Assembly: GCA_036501625.1 (NCBI GenBank)
Contig: DASXZY010000062.1
Coordinates: 1-64,000 of the forward strand
Source of the DNA: Palsa-1400 sp036501625
Lineage (GTDB): Bacteria; Verrucomicrobiota; Verrucomicrobiia; Limisphaerales; Palsa-1400
Direction: 5' to 3'
Length of the DNA: 64,000 nucleotides
Part shown: positions 43,037 to 52,700 of the stretch, piece after piece
Layout of the letters: each line of letters begins with the position of its first letter
How positions within the stretch are numbered: position 1 is the first letter of the stretch
Made by a program: the position numbers and the translations under genes
The notes under the pieces: generated by a model
What the model saw: only the letters and a program-made list of their open reading frames with translations
Told to the model about the DNA's origin: nothing
The model's database searches: none

Positions 43037-44203
43037 ATGGCAGCCATATCCAAAAGCGCCTGCGTTTCGTGCGGGCAGCATATTGAGTTTCCGCCGCAAT
43101 TGGCCGGAAAAGAAGTCGCCTGCCCAAATTGCGGCGCCAAAACGCGCCTGGACGGAGCGCCAAGGGCCGCATCCATGGCCGGGCCTGCCGCCGCGCCGGA
43201 CATCCGCATCCCCAGGCAGCAAGATCCCTCCGAACGCGCGCCCGGCTCCTCCCCGGCCGCGCCGCTGGCCAATCGCATTATTGACAACATCGAGAAGGTC
43301 ATCGTCGGCAAGCGGAATGAAATCACCATGACCCTGGTCGCGTTTCTGGCCGAAGGCCATGTGCTGCTGGAGGATGTGCCGGGCGTCGCCAAGACGATGC
43401 TCGCCCGCGCCCTCGCCCGCAGCCTCGGCTGCGATTTCAAGCGCATTCAATGCACGCCCGACCTCCTGCCAAACGACATCACCGGCAGCTCCATTTTCAA
43501 TCCCAAATCGGCCGATTTCGAGTTCCGCCCCGGCCCGCTCTTCGCCCAAATCGTGCTGGCCGATGAAATCAACCGCGCCACCCCGCGCGCGCAATCCGCC
43601 CTGCTCGAAGCGATGGCCGAGCGAAAGATCACCGCCGATGGTGTCAATTATGATTTGACGCCCCCTTTCTTTCTCATCGCCACCCAAAACCCGATCGATC
43701 ACGAAGGCACCTTTCCCCTGCCGGAAGCCCAATTGGACCGCTTCCTGGTGCGCCTGAGCCTCGGCTATCCGCAAACGGAATCGGAAATCGCCATGCTCCA
43801 GCGCTTGCAGCGGCGGCATCCGATTGAAGACCTCCAAGCCGTCGCCACCGCGCAGGAAGTGCTTGACTGCCAGGAGGCCGTGCGCGGCGTTCATGCGGAT
43901 GAAAAAGTCAGCCGCTACATCGTGCAACTCATGCAAGCCACGCGCGAGCACGCCGATCTTTCCCTCGGCGGCAGCCCGCGCGCTTCGATGGCCCTGCTCC
44001 GCGCCGCGCAATCCTGCGCCGCCATCAACGGATTTGACTTCGTCATGCCGGACGATATCAAAGAAGTCTTCGCGCACGTGCTGGGCCACCGATTGATTAT
44101 GCGGCCGGAAAGCCGCCTGCGCAAAAGAACCGTCAGCCGCGTGCTGGAGGAAGTTTTGAACACCGTGCCGGTGCCGCAGATGCCGGCCGCCGCCAAACGA
44201 TGA
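43037..44203 (+). CDS. MoxR-family AAA+ ATPase with N-terminal zinc ribbon
   Basis: A 388-residue MoxR ATPase. Residues 9-38 form a zinc ribbon (CVSCG and CPNCG pairs), joined by a Pro/Ala linker to the AAA+ core (about 78-380). Walker A is degenerate (LLEDVPGVAKTMLARALA), the MoxR insert is TPDLLPNDITGSSIFN, Walker B is IVLADEINRATPRAQSALLEAM and the sensor is LIATQNPIDHEGTFPLPEAQLDRF. MoxR proteins act as chaperones that help assemble or activate partner complexes with DUF58/VWA proteins, and the DUF58 gene overlaps by 4 bp. The zinc ribbon is not part of the usual MoxR architecture. Confidence 0.92.
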   Translation: MAAISKSACVSCGQHIEFPPQLAGKEVACPNCGAKTRLDGAPRAASMAGPAAAPDIRIPRQQDPSERAPGSSPAAPLANRIIDNIEKVIVGKRNEITMTLVAFLAEGHVLLEDVPGVAKTMLARALARSLGCDFKRIQCTPDLLPNDITGSSIFNPKSADFEFRPGPLFAQIVLADEINRATPRAQSALLEAMAERKITADGVNYDLTPPFFLIATQNPIDHEGTFPLPEAQLDRFLVRLSLGYPQTESEIAMLQRLQRRHPIEDLQAVATAQEVLDCQEAVRGVHADEKVSRYIVQLMQATREHADLSLGGSPRASMALLRAAQSCAAINGFDFVMPDDIKEVFAHVLGHRLIMRPESRLRKRTVSRVLEEVLNTVPVPQMPAAAKR

Positions 44204-45525
44204 AATGGACAGCCGGCACGATTCTCCTCCTGGCGGCGGGCTTGTTTTTCCACCTCGGCCTGCTCATCTATGCAATGTACGTGCTGCTGGGCGTGCTGCT
44301 GTTGAGCCGCGTTTTTACCCGCGCGTGGACTGCCAATATCGAGGCCCAGCGTTTCAGCGCCGATGAGGAATTGGAGATGGGCGGGACGCTCGAGGTCAAA
44401 GTGGCTGCGCGCAACACCGGCCGCCTGGCCATCCCCTGGCTGCTGCTGGAAGATGCCCTCCCGCGCGACGCCTTGACGCAAACACCCCATCGCATCAAAG
44501 CCGAGGGCGCCCGCCTGGCCGTCGCGCGCCTCAAGCCGGGCGAATCAAAAGTCTTCAGTTACCGCGTCCAATTCCTCATGCGCGGCTACTATCAAATCGG
44601 CCCGCTCTTGGCCGAGACGGGCGATGTGTTCGGATTGCACCGCCGGTTTCGCGTCATGACCGAGCCGAGTTTCGCGCAAGTGCCGCCGCGCATCGTCGCG
44701 CTGGAGGGTTACAATCTTTCCTCGCGCCGCCCAATTGGCGAAATCCGCCTGGCCCACCGGCTCTTTGAAGACCCGACCCGCGTGGCGGGCGTGCGCCCCT
44801 ATCAGCACGGCGATCCGCTCCACCGCATCCACTGGCGGGCCACCGCGCGCACCGGGCAATTGCAAAGCCGCCAATACGAAAGTTCATGCGTGGCCGGCGC
44901 GACCTTTCTTCTCGACTTCCACGCCGCCGCTTTTTCCGGGCCTGCCGAGGCCGTTTCCGCCGAGCTGGCGGCAGTCGCCGTGGCGTCCCTGGCCAACGCG
45001 GTTTGCCAGATGGGCCAGCAAATTGGATTCGTCTCCAACGGGCGCGACGCGGCCGACCGCGTTCGAGCCGAAGGATGGCGCGCCGATTTTCTAACCCGCC
45101 GCGATGCCCTCACGCGCGCCAGCCGCCAGCAGGAGAACACGCGCCTGCGCCCTGTCGTGCTGGAAGCGGCCAAAGGCGAAGACCAATTGGCGAGAATTCT
45201 CGGCCAGCTCGCGCGCCTGGAGCGCACCGACGGCCTCGATTTCGCCGATACGCTCCGCGAAACCTCCAGCGACATCTCGCGCGACACCACGGTCGTCGCC
45301 ATCCTGGGCGTGGTCACGCCGGAGATCGCCGCCGCGCTGGGGGACATCGCGCGGCGAGGCTGGCTGGTCACGGCCATTGTCGTCTCCATGGACATGGAGG
45401 CCGTGCCGGATTGGGCCAGGCCGCCGGATTGGGCTGAAATGCTTCTCGGGCAAGGAATCGACTTCCGTGTGATCAACAGCGAGGAAACGATCGGCCATCT
45501 CTGCGCGGAGGCGCTCATCCGATAA
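44200..45525 (+). CDS. DUF58 membrane protein of MoxR operon
   Basis: A 441-residue protein with two N-terminal membrane helices (ILLLAAGLFFHLGLLIYAMYVLLGVLLL, about 7-34), an Ig-like extracytoplasmic or membrane-proximal beta region (about 45-165) and the DUF58 signature DPTRVAGVRPYQHGDPLHRIHWRATARTGQLQSRQYE near 190-226. A VWA-like domain follows, with FLLDFHAAAF and weak MIDAS residues. DUF58 proteins are standard MoxR partners. The ATGA overlap with moxR shows coupling, and the next gene starts after 1 bp. Confidence 0.9.
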   Translation: MKWTAGTILLLAAGLFFHLGLLIYAMYVLLGVLLLSRVFTRAWTANIEAQRFSADEELEMGGTLEVKVAARNTGRLAIPWLLLEDALPRDALTQTPHRIKAEGARLAVARLKPGESKVFSYRVQFLMRGYYQIGPLLAETGDVFGLHRRFRVMTEPSFAQVPPRIVALEGYNLSSRRPIGEIRLAHRLFEDPTRVAGVRPYQHGDPLHRIHWRATARTGQLQSRQYESSCVAGATFLLDFHAAAFSGPAEAVSAELAAVAVASLANAVCQMGQQIGFVSNGRDAADRVRAEGWRADFLTRRDALTRASRQQENTRLRPVVLEAAKGEDQLARILGQLARLERTDGLDFADTLRETSSDISRDTTVVAILGVVTPEIAAALGDIARRGWLVTAIVVSMDMEAVPDWARPPDWAEMLLGQGIDFRVINSEETIGHLCAEALIR

Positions 45526-45526
45526 T

Positions 45527-47092
45527 ATGACGCCAAACCGACCGCAAAAAACGGCCGCGGATTTCATGGTCATCGGGATCAGCCCGGCCCTGATCATGGC
45601 GCTGGTGGGCAGCCTCTGCTTTTTTCTAATTGACGTTTTTTACCGCGGCCAAATGCTTGGGAGCGTGCGCTGGGTCATGTTCTGGTTCGTGCTGGCCATC
45701 GTGCTGGTTGCGCGCATCGCCATCGAAAATTCCCCCGAGTCGGCGGCGGTTTATGGCGCCTGCCTGGCGGCCTCGGTCTGGCTCTATCTGGCCAAGACGG
45801 CCCCGAACTATTGCATAGCAAGCCTCGTGCTGCTGGCCATCATCTGGTATTGCGCCCACAAACTCGTTTGGGATTGCACGCTCATCGACGAAGACGACGA
45901 CTCTTCCGGCCACGGTCTTCTGCAATCGCCCCCGCCCGCGAAGTCCGAACCCAAACCGCCGGCCAGCGCGAAGCCCAAAGCGAAAGCCAAACGAAAATGG
46001 ACGGCCCCAAGTTCGCCGGGATTGTCAGTCGTCTATTTTTCGCTGGCCGCGCTGCCTCTTTTTGGCATCGGGCAATCTCTCCTTCCCGCCAATGCCGCCG
46101 ATCTGCGCCGGAAGGCGGTCGTCTTTGTTGTACTTTACATGAGCGCCGCCCTGGGCTTGCTGGTGACGACCAGTTTTCTGGGGCTGCGCCGTTATTTGCG
46201 GCAGCGTTACCTGCGCATGCCGGCGGCCGTCGCTCTTTCCTGGCTGAAATTGGGCGGCGGTGTGGCCTTCGTGATTCTGGCGCTGGCTCTTTTCCTTCCG
46301 CGCCCCGGAGCCAGCCAGGCTTGGACGGCCTTGCGCTATCAAATCGATTACCGATTGCGCCAGGCCAGCCGCTACGCCTCCAAAAAGAACCCGCCCGGCC
46401 AGGGAGATGGACGCGCCGGCAACACGCCCGCCGGCCAGAAAGGCGAAAGCCCCGCGGCCGGCTCCCAGCCAAACACCCAGACCGCGCCCGCGCCAGCGGG
46501 CACAGCGCCGCCCTCCGCCGCATCGCCTTCCGGCCCCGTTCCGGCCGAAGTTGAGGGCGGCCTCTACAAATTGCTGCGGACAACGCTGCTAATCGTGGCG
46601 GGTTTGATGGGCGCCTGGTGGCTGTTTCGCTGCCGCCACTTGTTGCTCGAAATCGCCCGCGCCATTGCCGCGGCGATTATGAATTTCCTGCGCGAATTGC
46701 TCGATCTCGCCCCCGCGCGCCGTCCCGCCAGGCCGTCCGAACCCGCCGCGCCGCGCTCCAGGCTGCGCCCGTTCTCGGAATACAAGAACCCCTTTTTCTC
46801 CGGCGAAGACTATCTCCGGTCTCCGGCTGAAATTATAATTTATACGTTCGAGTTCACGCAGGCCTGGGCGCGCGAGCACGGCATCGAACTGCATCCCGAG
46901 CAGACGCCCCGCGAATTTTGCCGCGACATGGCCGCGCGCTCGCCGGAATTGGCCTCCTGCTACCGCCATCTGTCTTATCTCTACGCCTATGCCGCCTACG
47001 GCAAGCGCGTGCCGCCGCATTGCGACATGGACCCGTTGAAGGAACTCTGGCGCCAATTGACCTGGGAGCACGCCAACGCCCCCGCAACCTGA
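45527..47092 (+). CDS. Multi-pass membrane protein with DUF4129 domain, third gene of MoxR operon
   Basis: A 521-residue membrane protein. Helices occupy about 15-120, then a charged Pro/Lys segment (140-165), further helices (170-265), a Pro/Ala/Gly/Ser-rich low-complexity stretch (about 285-345), one helix (348-370) and a cytoplasmic DUF4129-like domain (about 440-515; SPAEIIIYTFEFTQAWAREHG, YRHLSYLYAYAAYG). DUF4129 usually ends the transglutaminase-like protein of MoxR-DUF58 operons. Here the transglutaminase part is missing, so only the membrane shell and tail remain. Confidence 0.75.
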   Translation: MTPNRPQKTAADFMVIGISPALIMALVGSLCFFLIDVFYRGQMLGSVRWVMFWFVLAIVLVARIAIENSPESAAVYGACLAASVWLYLAKTAPNYCIASLVLLAIIWYCAHKLVWDCTLIDEDDDSSGHGLLQSPPPAKSEPKPPASAKPKAKAKRKWTAPSSPGLSVVYFSLAALPLFGIGQSLLPANAADLRRKAVVFVVLYMSAALGLLVTTSFLGLRRYLRQRYLRMPAAVALSWLKLGGGVAFVILALALFLPRPGASQAWTALRYQIDYRLRQASRYASKKNPPGQGDGRAGNTPAGQKGESPAAGSQPNTQTAPAPAGTAPPSAASPSGPVPAEVEGGLYKLLRTTLLIVAGLMGAWWLFRCRHLLLEIARAIAAAIMNFLRELLDLAPARRPARPSEPAAPRSRLRPFSEYKNPFFSGEDYLRSPAEIIIYTFEFTQAWAREHGIELHPEQTPREFCRDMAARSPELASCYRHLSYLYAYAAYGKRVPPHCDMDPLKELWRQLTWEHANAPAT

Positions 47093-47140
47093 TCCGCCGG
47101 CGCGATTTTTGTCTATCGCCAAGGAATTCCTTTTTGTAGC

Positions 47141-48781
47141 GTGCACCCGGTGAAGGCAACATGGATATCAGCGCTGGCTTTGTTGATGGCAGCCGGGGCT
47201 GCTTGCGCCCAGACCACGAAAATCCGCCTCAACACCGCCGGCTTTCTCCCGGATGAGCCGAAGCAGGCGAGCATCGCGGCGCCTTGCACGAATTTCACCC
47301 TCGTGCGCGCGAGCGACGGCCAGCCCGTCTTCACCAATGCCGCCACCGGCCCGCGCCACAACCAGGACACCGCTGAGGACCTCTACACCGCCGATTTTTC
47401 CGCGTTCCGCCAATCGGGCGCGTTCCAACTGGACGTCCCCGGCCTCGGCCGCTCCGCGCCGTTCCGCATCGCCGCCGATGTTTACGACGAGCCTTTTCAA
47501 GTCGTAATGCGCGGAATGTATCTCTGGCGATGCGGCACGGCCGTCTCAGCCACCAATCACGGCATCGTCTACGCGCACGAGGCCTGTCATACGAACGACG
47601 CCTGGCTCGACATCGCCACTGGCGAACATGTCCATACGAATGCCACCAAAGGCTGGCACGACGCCGGCGATTACAACAAATACGTCATCAACGCCGGCGT
47701 GACCGTCGGCGTCATGTTGCGCGCCTGGGAGGATTTCGGCCCCGCCATCCAAACGGTCGCGCTCCACCTGCCCGACGCGCGCGCCTCCACCCCCGAATAC
47801 TTGACGGAAATCAAATGGGAATTGGAATGGCTCCTCTCCATGCAAGCCGCGGACGGCTCCGTCTATGACAAAGTTTCCACCAAAAAATTCGGCGGTTTCA
47901 TCGTGCCGGAAGCGGAAGCGACGCCGCGTTATCTCGCGCCCTGGGGCAGCGCGGACACCGCCCAATTCACCGCCATGATGGCCATGGCCGCCCGCGACTT
48001 CCGCCCGTTCGAGCCGGGCTTCGCCGGGCAATGCCTGGAAGCCGCCTGGAAAAGCTGCCGGTTTCTCCAGGCCCATCCCGCCGATCACCGCGCGGACATC
48101 TCGCAATTCTCCACTGGAACCTACCGCGTGCGCGACTCCGACGGGCGCCTCTGGGCCGCCGCCCAATTATGGGAAGCCACCGGCGACGCGGCGTGTTTGC
48201 AGGATTGTGAAACGCGCATCAAAGCCGCCCGCGGCGAGTTCGATCTGAATTGGGATTACGGCAACGTCAAGAATCTCGGCGAACTGGCTTACTTGTTTTC
48301 CGCGCGCGCCGGCCGGGACGAATCCCTCATCGCTGCGATGCGGACGAACCTCCTCGCCGCCGCCGACCGTCTCGTCGAGGCGCGCAATGCCCACGGTTAC
48401 GCGCGGCCCGCCGGCACGGCCTACTGGTGGGGCGGCAACGGCAACGTCGCGCGCCAGGTGGTTCTCTTGCAGGCCGCGCACCGCCTCTCGCCCAAGCCGG
48501 AATACGTCACCGCCAGCCTTGATGCCCTCGGTCATCTCCTGGGGCGGAATTATTATGGGCGCTCCTTCGTCACCGGCATCGGGTTCAAGCCGCCCCTGCA
48601 TCCGCACGACCGCCGCTCTGGCGCGCAGAAGTTGCCGGAGCCGTGGCCCGGCTATCTGGTGGGCGGCTCCAATCCCGGCGCCACGAACTGGGTGGACGTT
48701 CAGGCCAATTTCCGTGTCAATGAAATTGCCATCAATTGGAACTCCGCCCTGATCTACGCCCTGGCCGCCTTCGTCCGCTGA
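47141..48781 (+). CDS. GH9 family glycoside hydrolase (cellulase-like), secreted
   Basis: A 546-residue enzyme with a GTG start (a second GTG 9 bp later is also possible) and a signal peptide ending AAGAACAQ. The N-terminal CelD_N Ig-like domain covers about 25-112 (IRLNTAGFLPDEPKQASI). The (alpha/alpha)6 GH9 barrel covers about 115-546: GWHDAGDYNKYVINAGVTVGVML supplies the DAGD catalytic base Asp pair, HPHDRRSG the conserved His and Arg, and NFRVNEIAINWNSALIYALAA the C-terminal catalytic acid Glu. GH9 members cut beta-1,4-glucan or act as exo-glucosidases or glucosaminidases. It is 48 bp after the DUF4129 gene. Confidence 0.92.
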   Translation: MHPVKATWISALALLMAAGAACAQTTKIRLNTAGFLPDEPKQASIAAPCTNFTLVRASDGQPVFTNAATGPRHNQDTAEDLYTADFSAFRQSGAFQLDVPGLGRSAPFRIAADVYDEPFQVVMRGMYLWRCGTAVSATNHGIVYAHEACHTNDAWLDIATGEHVHTNATKGWHDAGDYNKYVINAGVTVGVMLRAWEDFGPAIQTVALHLPDARASTPEYLTEIKWELEWLLSMQAADGSVYDKVSTKKFGGFIVPEAEATPRYLAPWGSADTAQFTAMMAMAARDFRPFEPGFAGQCLEAAWKSCRFLQAHPADHRADISQFSTGTYRVRDSDGRLWAAAQLWEATGDAACLQDCETRIKAARGEFDLNWDYGNVKNLGELAYLFSARAGRDESLIAAMRTNLLAAADRLVEARNAHGYARPAGTAYWWGGNGNVARQVVLLQAAHRLSPKPEYVTASLDALGHLLGRNYYGRSFVTGIGFKPPLHPHDRRSGAQKLPEPWPGYLVGGSNPGATNWVDVQANFRVNEIAINWNSALIYALAAFVR

Positions 48782-48791
48782 CCAGGCCGGC

Positions 48792-49160
48792 TCAGGATGG
48801 CGACGGCTCCGCGCCCGCGCCGCTTTCATCCGCCGCGCGGTAATTGATGACCCGGACTTTTTCCAGCGTGACCAGGCCGCCCTTCAACATCTTGTCAATC
48901 ACCGGCAGGAAGGCGTTGATTTTTTCCTCGCTGTCCACGATCTCAATGACCAGCGGCAGGTCGAGGGAAAGGCGCAGGATTTTGGCCGTGTGCAGGCGGC
49001 TGGATTTGCCGTAGCCCATCGGCCCGCGCAGGACCGTCGCCCCCGCGATGTGCATCTCGCGCGCCTTGAGCGTGATCGCTTCGTAGAGCGGCTTGTGTTC
49101 CCAGCGGTCGCTTTCGCCTAGAAAAATGCGCAGCAGCATCGCGTCGTGAGGCAGGTTCAT
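48792..49160 (-). CDS. DUF190 protein linked to fluoride exporter
   Basis: A 122-residue small cytoplasmic protein of the DUF190 family (AMLLRIFLGESDRWEHKPLYEAITLKAREM, then GATVLRGPMGYGKSSRLHTAK and a ferredoxin-like/GlnB-like end IVDSEEKINAFLPVIDKML). DUF190 genes are often found beside crcB and are thought to be regulatory. It begins 3 bp after crcB and must share its riboswitch-controlled transcript. It is convergent with the GH9 gene. Confidence 0.88.
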   Translation of the reverse strand: MNLPHDAMLLRIFLGESDRWEHKPLYEAITLKAREMHIAGATVLRGPMGYGKSSRLHTAKILRLSLDLPLVIEIVDSEEKINAFLPVIDKMLKGGLVTLEKVRVINYRAADESGAGAEPSPS

Positions 49161-49163
49161 GGA

Positions 49164-49574
49164 TCAGGTTCCTTTCGTTCCTCGCAGGCTCAGAGCCGCC
49201 AGCCGTCCCAGCCACGCCGCCAGCAGGCAGAGCGTGAGCGAGAGGCCGGCATTGGCGCCCGCGTAAAGCCACTCCCCATCCAGCGCCAGATTGAGCGTTT
49301 GCAGGCTGAACGAGGAGAAAGTCGTGTATCCGCCGCAGACGCCCGTCATGAAAAACGCACGCCCCCGCCTCGGCGCCATCCAATTTCCATCCGGCGAAGT
49401 CAGCGTGTCAAAAAAAGTGATGATGAATGAGCCGGTCACATTGATGGCCAGCGTGCCCAGCGGAAAAGCCTCGCCCCACCGCCGCGCGACCGCGCCGCCC
49501 ACCCAAAACCTCGCCAAGGTGCCCAAAGCCCCGCCAATCCCGACCCAAAAATAGTCCCAAAAAGAGTCAATCAT
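49164..49574 (-). CDS. crcB: Fluoride ion channel CrcB/FluC
   Basis: A 136-residue four-helix membrane protein. It has the Fluc marks GGALGTLARFWVGG, FPLGTLAINVTGSFI (the Asn and Gly of the pore) and GVCGGYTTFSSFS, where the Gly-Thr-Phe-Ser box lines the fluoride path. Dual-topology dimers export F- and protect enolase and pyrophosphatase. The transcript begins with the fluoride riboswitch at 49604-49680, 30 bp upstream of the ATG. Confidence 0.96.
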   Translation of the reverse strand: MIDSFWDYFWVGIGGALGTLARFWVGGAVARRWGEAFPLGTLAINVTGSFIITFFDTLTSPDGNWMAPRRGRAFFMTGVCGGYTTFSSFSLQTLNLALDGEWLYAGANAGLSLTLCLLAAWLGRLAALSLRGTKGT

Positions 49575-49603
49575 AAAAATCGCGTTTCCGCGCGAATGTT
49601 TCT

Positions 49604-49680
49604 GGGTAGGAGTTATCAGCGCTGAGGCAACTCAGGCAGTTTCCTCACCGCACGGTGAGCGGGCAAACCCCATTGCCCAA
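49604..49680 (-). promoter_or_regulatory. Fluoride (crcB-type) riboswitch
   Basis: On the minus strand the leader shows the crcB-motif core. Stem GGGC-AATGGGGTTT-GCCC (49678-49661) holds the conserved AUG. A variable hairpin CTCACC/GGTGAG follows, then AAACTGCC, the loop that makes the pseudoknot, and the stem TGAG/CTCA. The conserved GCTGATAACTCCTACC ends it (GATGAC-TCCTAC in the consensus). It precedes crcB by about 30 nt and should switch the transcript on when F- binds. Confidence 0.85.
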
Positions 49681-49691
49681 ACAATAACAAT

Positions 49692-49720
49692 TTCATACGC
49701 CATCCCGCCCCCCCGCGCAA
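49692..49720 (-). promoter_or_regulatory. Possible promoter of crcB transcript
   Basis: Minus-strand TTGCGC (49720-49715), a 17-nt G-rich spacer and TATGAA (49697-49692) sit directly before the riboswitch, in the 46 bp between the STAND gene stop and the aptamer. Match is modest (3/6 and 4/6). Confidence 0.3.
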
Positions 49721-49725
49721 TACAA

Positions 49726-52700
49726 TTATTGGCTGAAAACGGGCAGTTCGCCGAAGAATTCGGCCGGAAGCAGGCGCGGCCGGCCAGGCCCGGGCAGATG
49801 CCAGGCCAAATACGGCCAGGCGCCGAATGAGCAAGCAATGATGCGGTGCGGTTCCAGCACAGCGGTTTCTCCGTGAGGGAGCAAAACAAATGTGCGCAAC
49901 ATTTTTCCGCTGGCGGCGTCCCACACGCGCAAGGTGTTGTCGTCGGAACCGGAGAGCAGTTGGCTCCCATCGGGCGACCACGCCACACATGTGACGCCGC
50001 CATGATGAGCATCCAGCACGACGGCCTCCAACTCAGGCGGCAAATCAAGTGGCGCGCTGAACTCAGCCGGGCCATTCCGGCAGTGCGCTGCGACCGCTTC
50101 CTCGCCGAAGTTATCCGGCAGCATTGCGTCGGCAAGATCGCAGCCAATCCACTGCGCGCTCCGCCATTTGGCTTGCGCTCCGGCCAGCCGCGCAGCGTTG
50201 CAACGCCGGAAGATCGAGCCGGAAAAGTCCGCGGTGCCAAGGCTCGCGCCGCCCAACCGGCAATCCTCGAAACGCGTTCCAACCGCATCGGCGCCGCTAA
50301 AATCCGCCTCCGACAAATCCACAAATTGATACCTGCCGCCGAAGAGCTTGGACTGTTGCAGCAGCGCCCCGCGCAAGCTTAACGGACGGTCGGCCGCCGC
50401 GCCCCGGATTTCCCAATCGTGGAGGTCCGCCCCGCGCAAGTCCACCGCAGTCGGCGCGGGCTGCGGATATCCCATTTCCACCGCGATGAGCCAAAGCTGC
50501 AGCGCCACCACCGCGCCCCGCCCGCCTTGCGCGAGGAGTTTGCTGCAATTGGCCATGCGTTCAGGGCGCGGATCAAGGGCCAGAAACTGCCCGGCAAAGT
50601 CCAATGTCTCTCGTGAGGGCATCGGAATCTGCCATAATTCCAACGAATCCTCATCCAGCGCGCGCACCAGCCGCCGGGCATGGAAGAACTCGCCGAGGGA
50701 GGAATGGGCAAAGCGAAAGTCTGCGCGAGAATCGTCCGGCCTCAGCACAAAGGTGGCGGTGCGAAAGTCTTGGTGCAATGCGTCCGGGCTGTGCCGCTGG
50801 TAAAACACCGCCACCTCCGGACGCGCGGCCAAATACCTGCCCAGCCATTTTTCCACTTTATCCCAGGGCCAGGCTCGGGAACCTTCCAGCGCCATGTCGG
50901 CCGCAATCTGCTCCATCATCTCCAGTTTGTGGGCGTCGGTGAACTGGGTTTTTCCGCTGTCGCGAGCCATCCATCGCGCGGCCAGGTTTTCGTAAAGAGT
51001 GATGCCCAGGACGCGTTCTCCGGACATCTGCCGCGCTTCAAGCTGGGCCAGTTGCGGAACGATTTGCGCGAGCAGAAAAGGCCGGCGGCTCAGTTCCTCG
51101 AGATTGTGGACCTTCTTGAAAAAAGCGATGGCCTCATCCGCGCGCGCTTCACTGGCCAGGACGTTCTTCAAGTAATCGCGCACTTGCGCGTCCGAAAACG
51201 GAAGAATCACGCAAACCTCGTAGATGTCCGGGCGCAAACCCTCCCGGTATTCACCCATCAGCAAGGCATTTTGCGTGATGACATCTTTGAAATAATGGCT
51301 CCGGCAAGAAAGAATCATGCGGCCGCGCCGGGCAGAATCGCCAGGACGCGGCGGTTCTTGTTTCCCGCGCTTATGCTCTTGGTCATCCTTTGCCGGAGGC
51401 GGCAATATCCGCCATAACTCCCGGATGAACTGCCCGGACTGCTCGCGCGTGAACTGAACCATCTTTTCGTCCAATCCGTCGAAAATGATGAGAGCGCCGC
51501 CCTTTTGCACGGCATCGACAATTTCAGGCGCGGTCAGGGCGGCGGGTCCGGCGCCTCTCCAATGATGGCGGATTACTTCGGTGAGCAATTCCTCCAACGT
51601 AGGAACTTTGCGCCGAGTATCGTCGTTATGGTAAAGGCGCAGGTCAATAAAGATGGGCAGTGGGAGGGCGCGATTCTTCTTGCGCGCATCCAGCAGCCAT
51701 CGTGTGAAATGTTTGAGCGTTGTCGTCTTGCCAATGCCAAGCTCGCCGAGGACCGCAAAGACGGGCGAACCATCGTCCAGCCATTTCTTGAGTTGTTCGA
51801 TGGCCGGGGCAACTTTGCCCTCGGGCAGCGATTTGGAAAGGTCGCACTTTTCCAGTTCGCCAAGACTGAAGCGCCGGCCTTCGTTTGGCACATAGCGGTC
51901 TTCGCCTGCATGAGCATCATCGGCAATGTCATCGGCAAACTGAGTCAAATCGCCATCGTCTGGGCCGCCGCAAGATGGCTGCGCCGTCTTTTCCGAAATC
52001 GCCAGTGGAACGGAAAGCCCGCGCCACTCCTCAATCGCGCGAACGATGCCTCGCAGAACAGCATCCACAAATCGCGGGCAGCTGACTCGGCTGCTCCGGA
52101 CGCGCGAATAAGAGAGCTTCTCATCAGAATTCCGAACGGGCAGCTCAGCGAATTGGCGATGCTCAAAGCGTGCCAAGCGGGAAGCGTGGCTTGCCGTCAA
52201 TTCCCCCAGCCGCACGGGGATGATCGGTTTCTTATCGAGGAAATGCGGCAGTTCAACGACATCAATAAATTCGCTCCCCAGCGACTCGACACTGAGTAAG
52301 AAAAGTCCGATATGCGAGCGTTCCATGTCCCGCAGGATTTTTTGCCCCCATTTCTCACCCGCTTGGATGTCCCAGTCAACGATCCACTCCAAGTCCGGCT
52401 TGTTGCGGCCCGGGGGCTGTGCGGCTTGCCACGCTCTTTTTATCATTTCCAGAAGCTCTCTCGCTTCCGCGATGTTTTCCCGGGCATAGGATACAAAGAT
52501 TCGCACTGGCGTTTCCCCGGCCAGCAAACTGGGCAAATCCGTGAGCAGCCCGGTATTAGGGACAGCCTGCCGATTTACGTCCCGCGTGCTTTCGTCGGAA
52601 AACTGGGCGATCTCCTTTTCGGTGGTATCTTCGCCCTCAAACCAGCATTGGCGTCCCGCCGGAGGCGTGCGCTTGCTGGTGTCCGCCGTAAACGCCAGAT

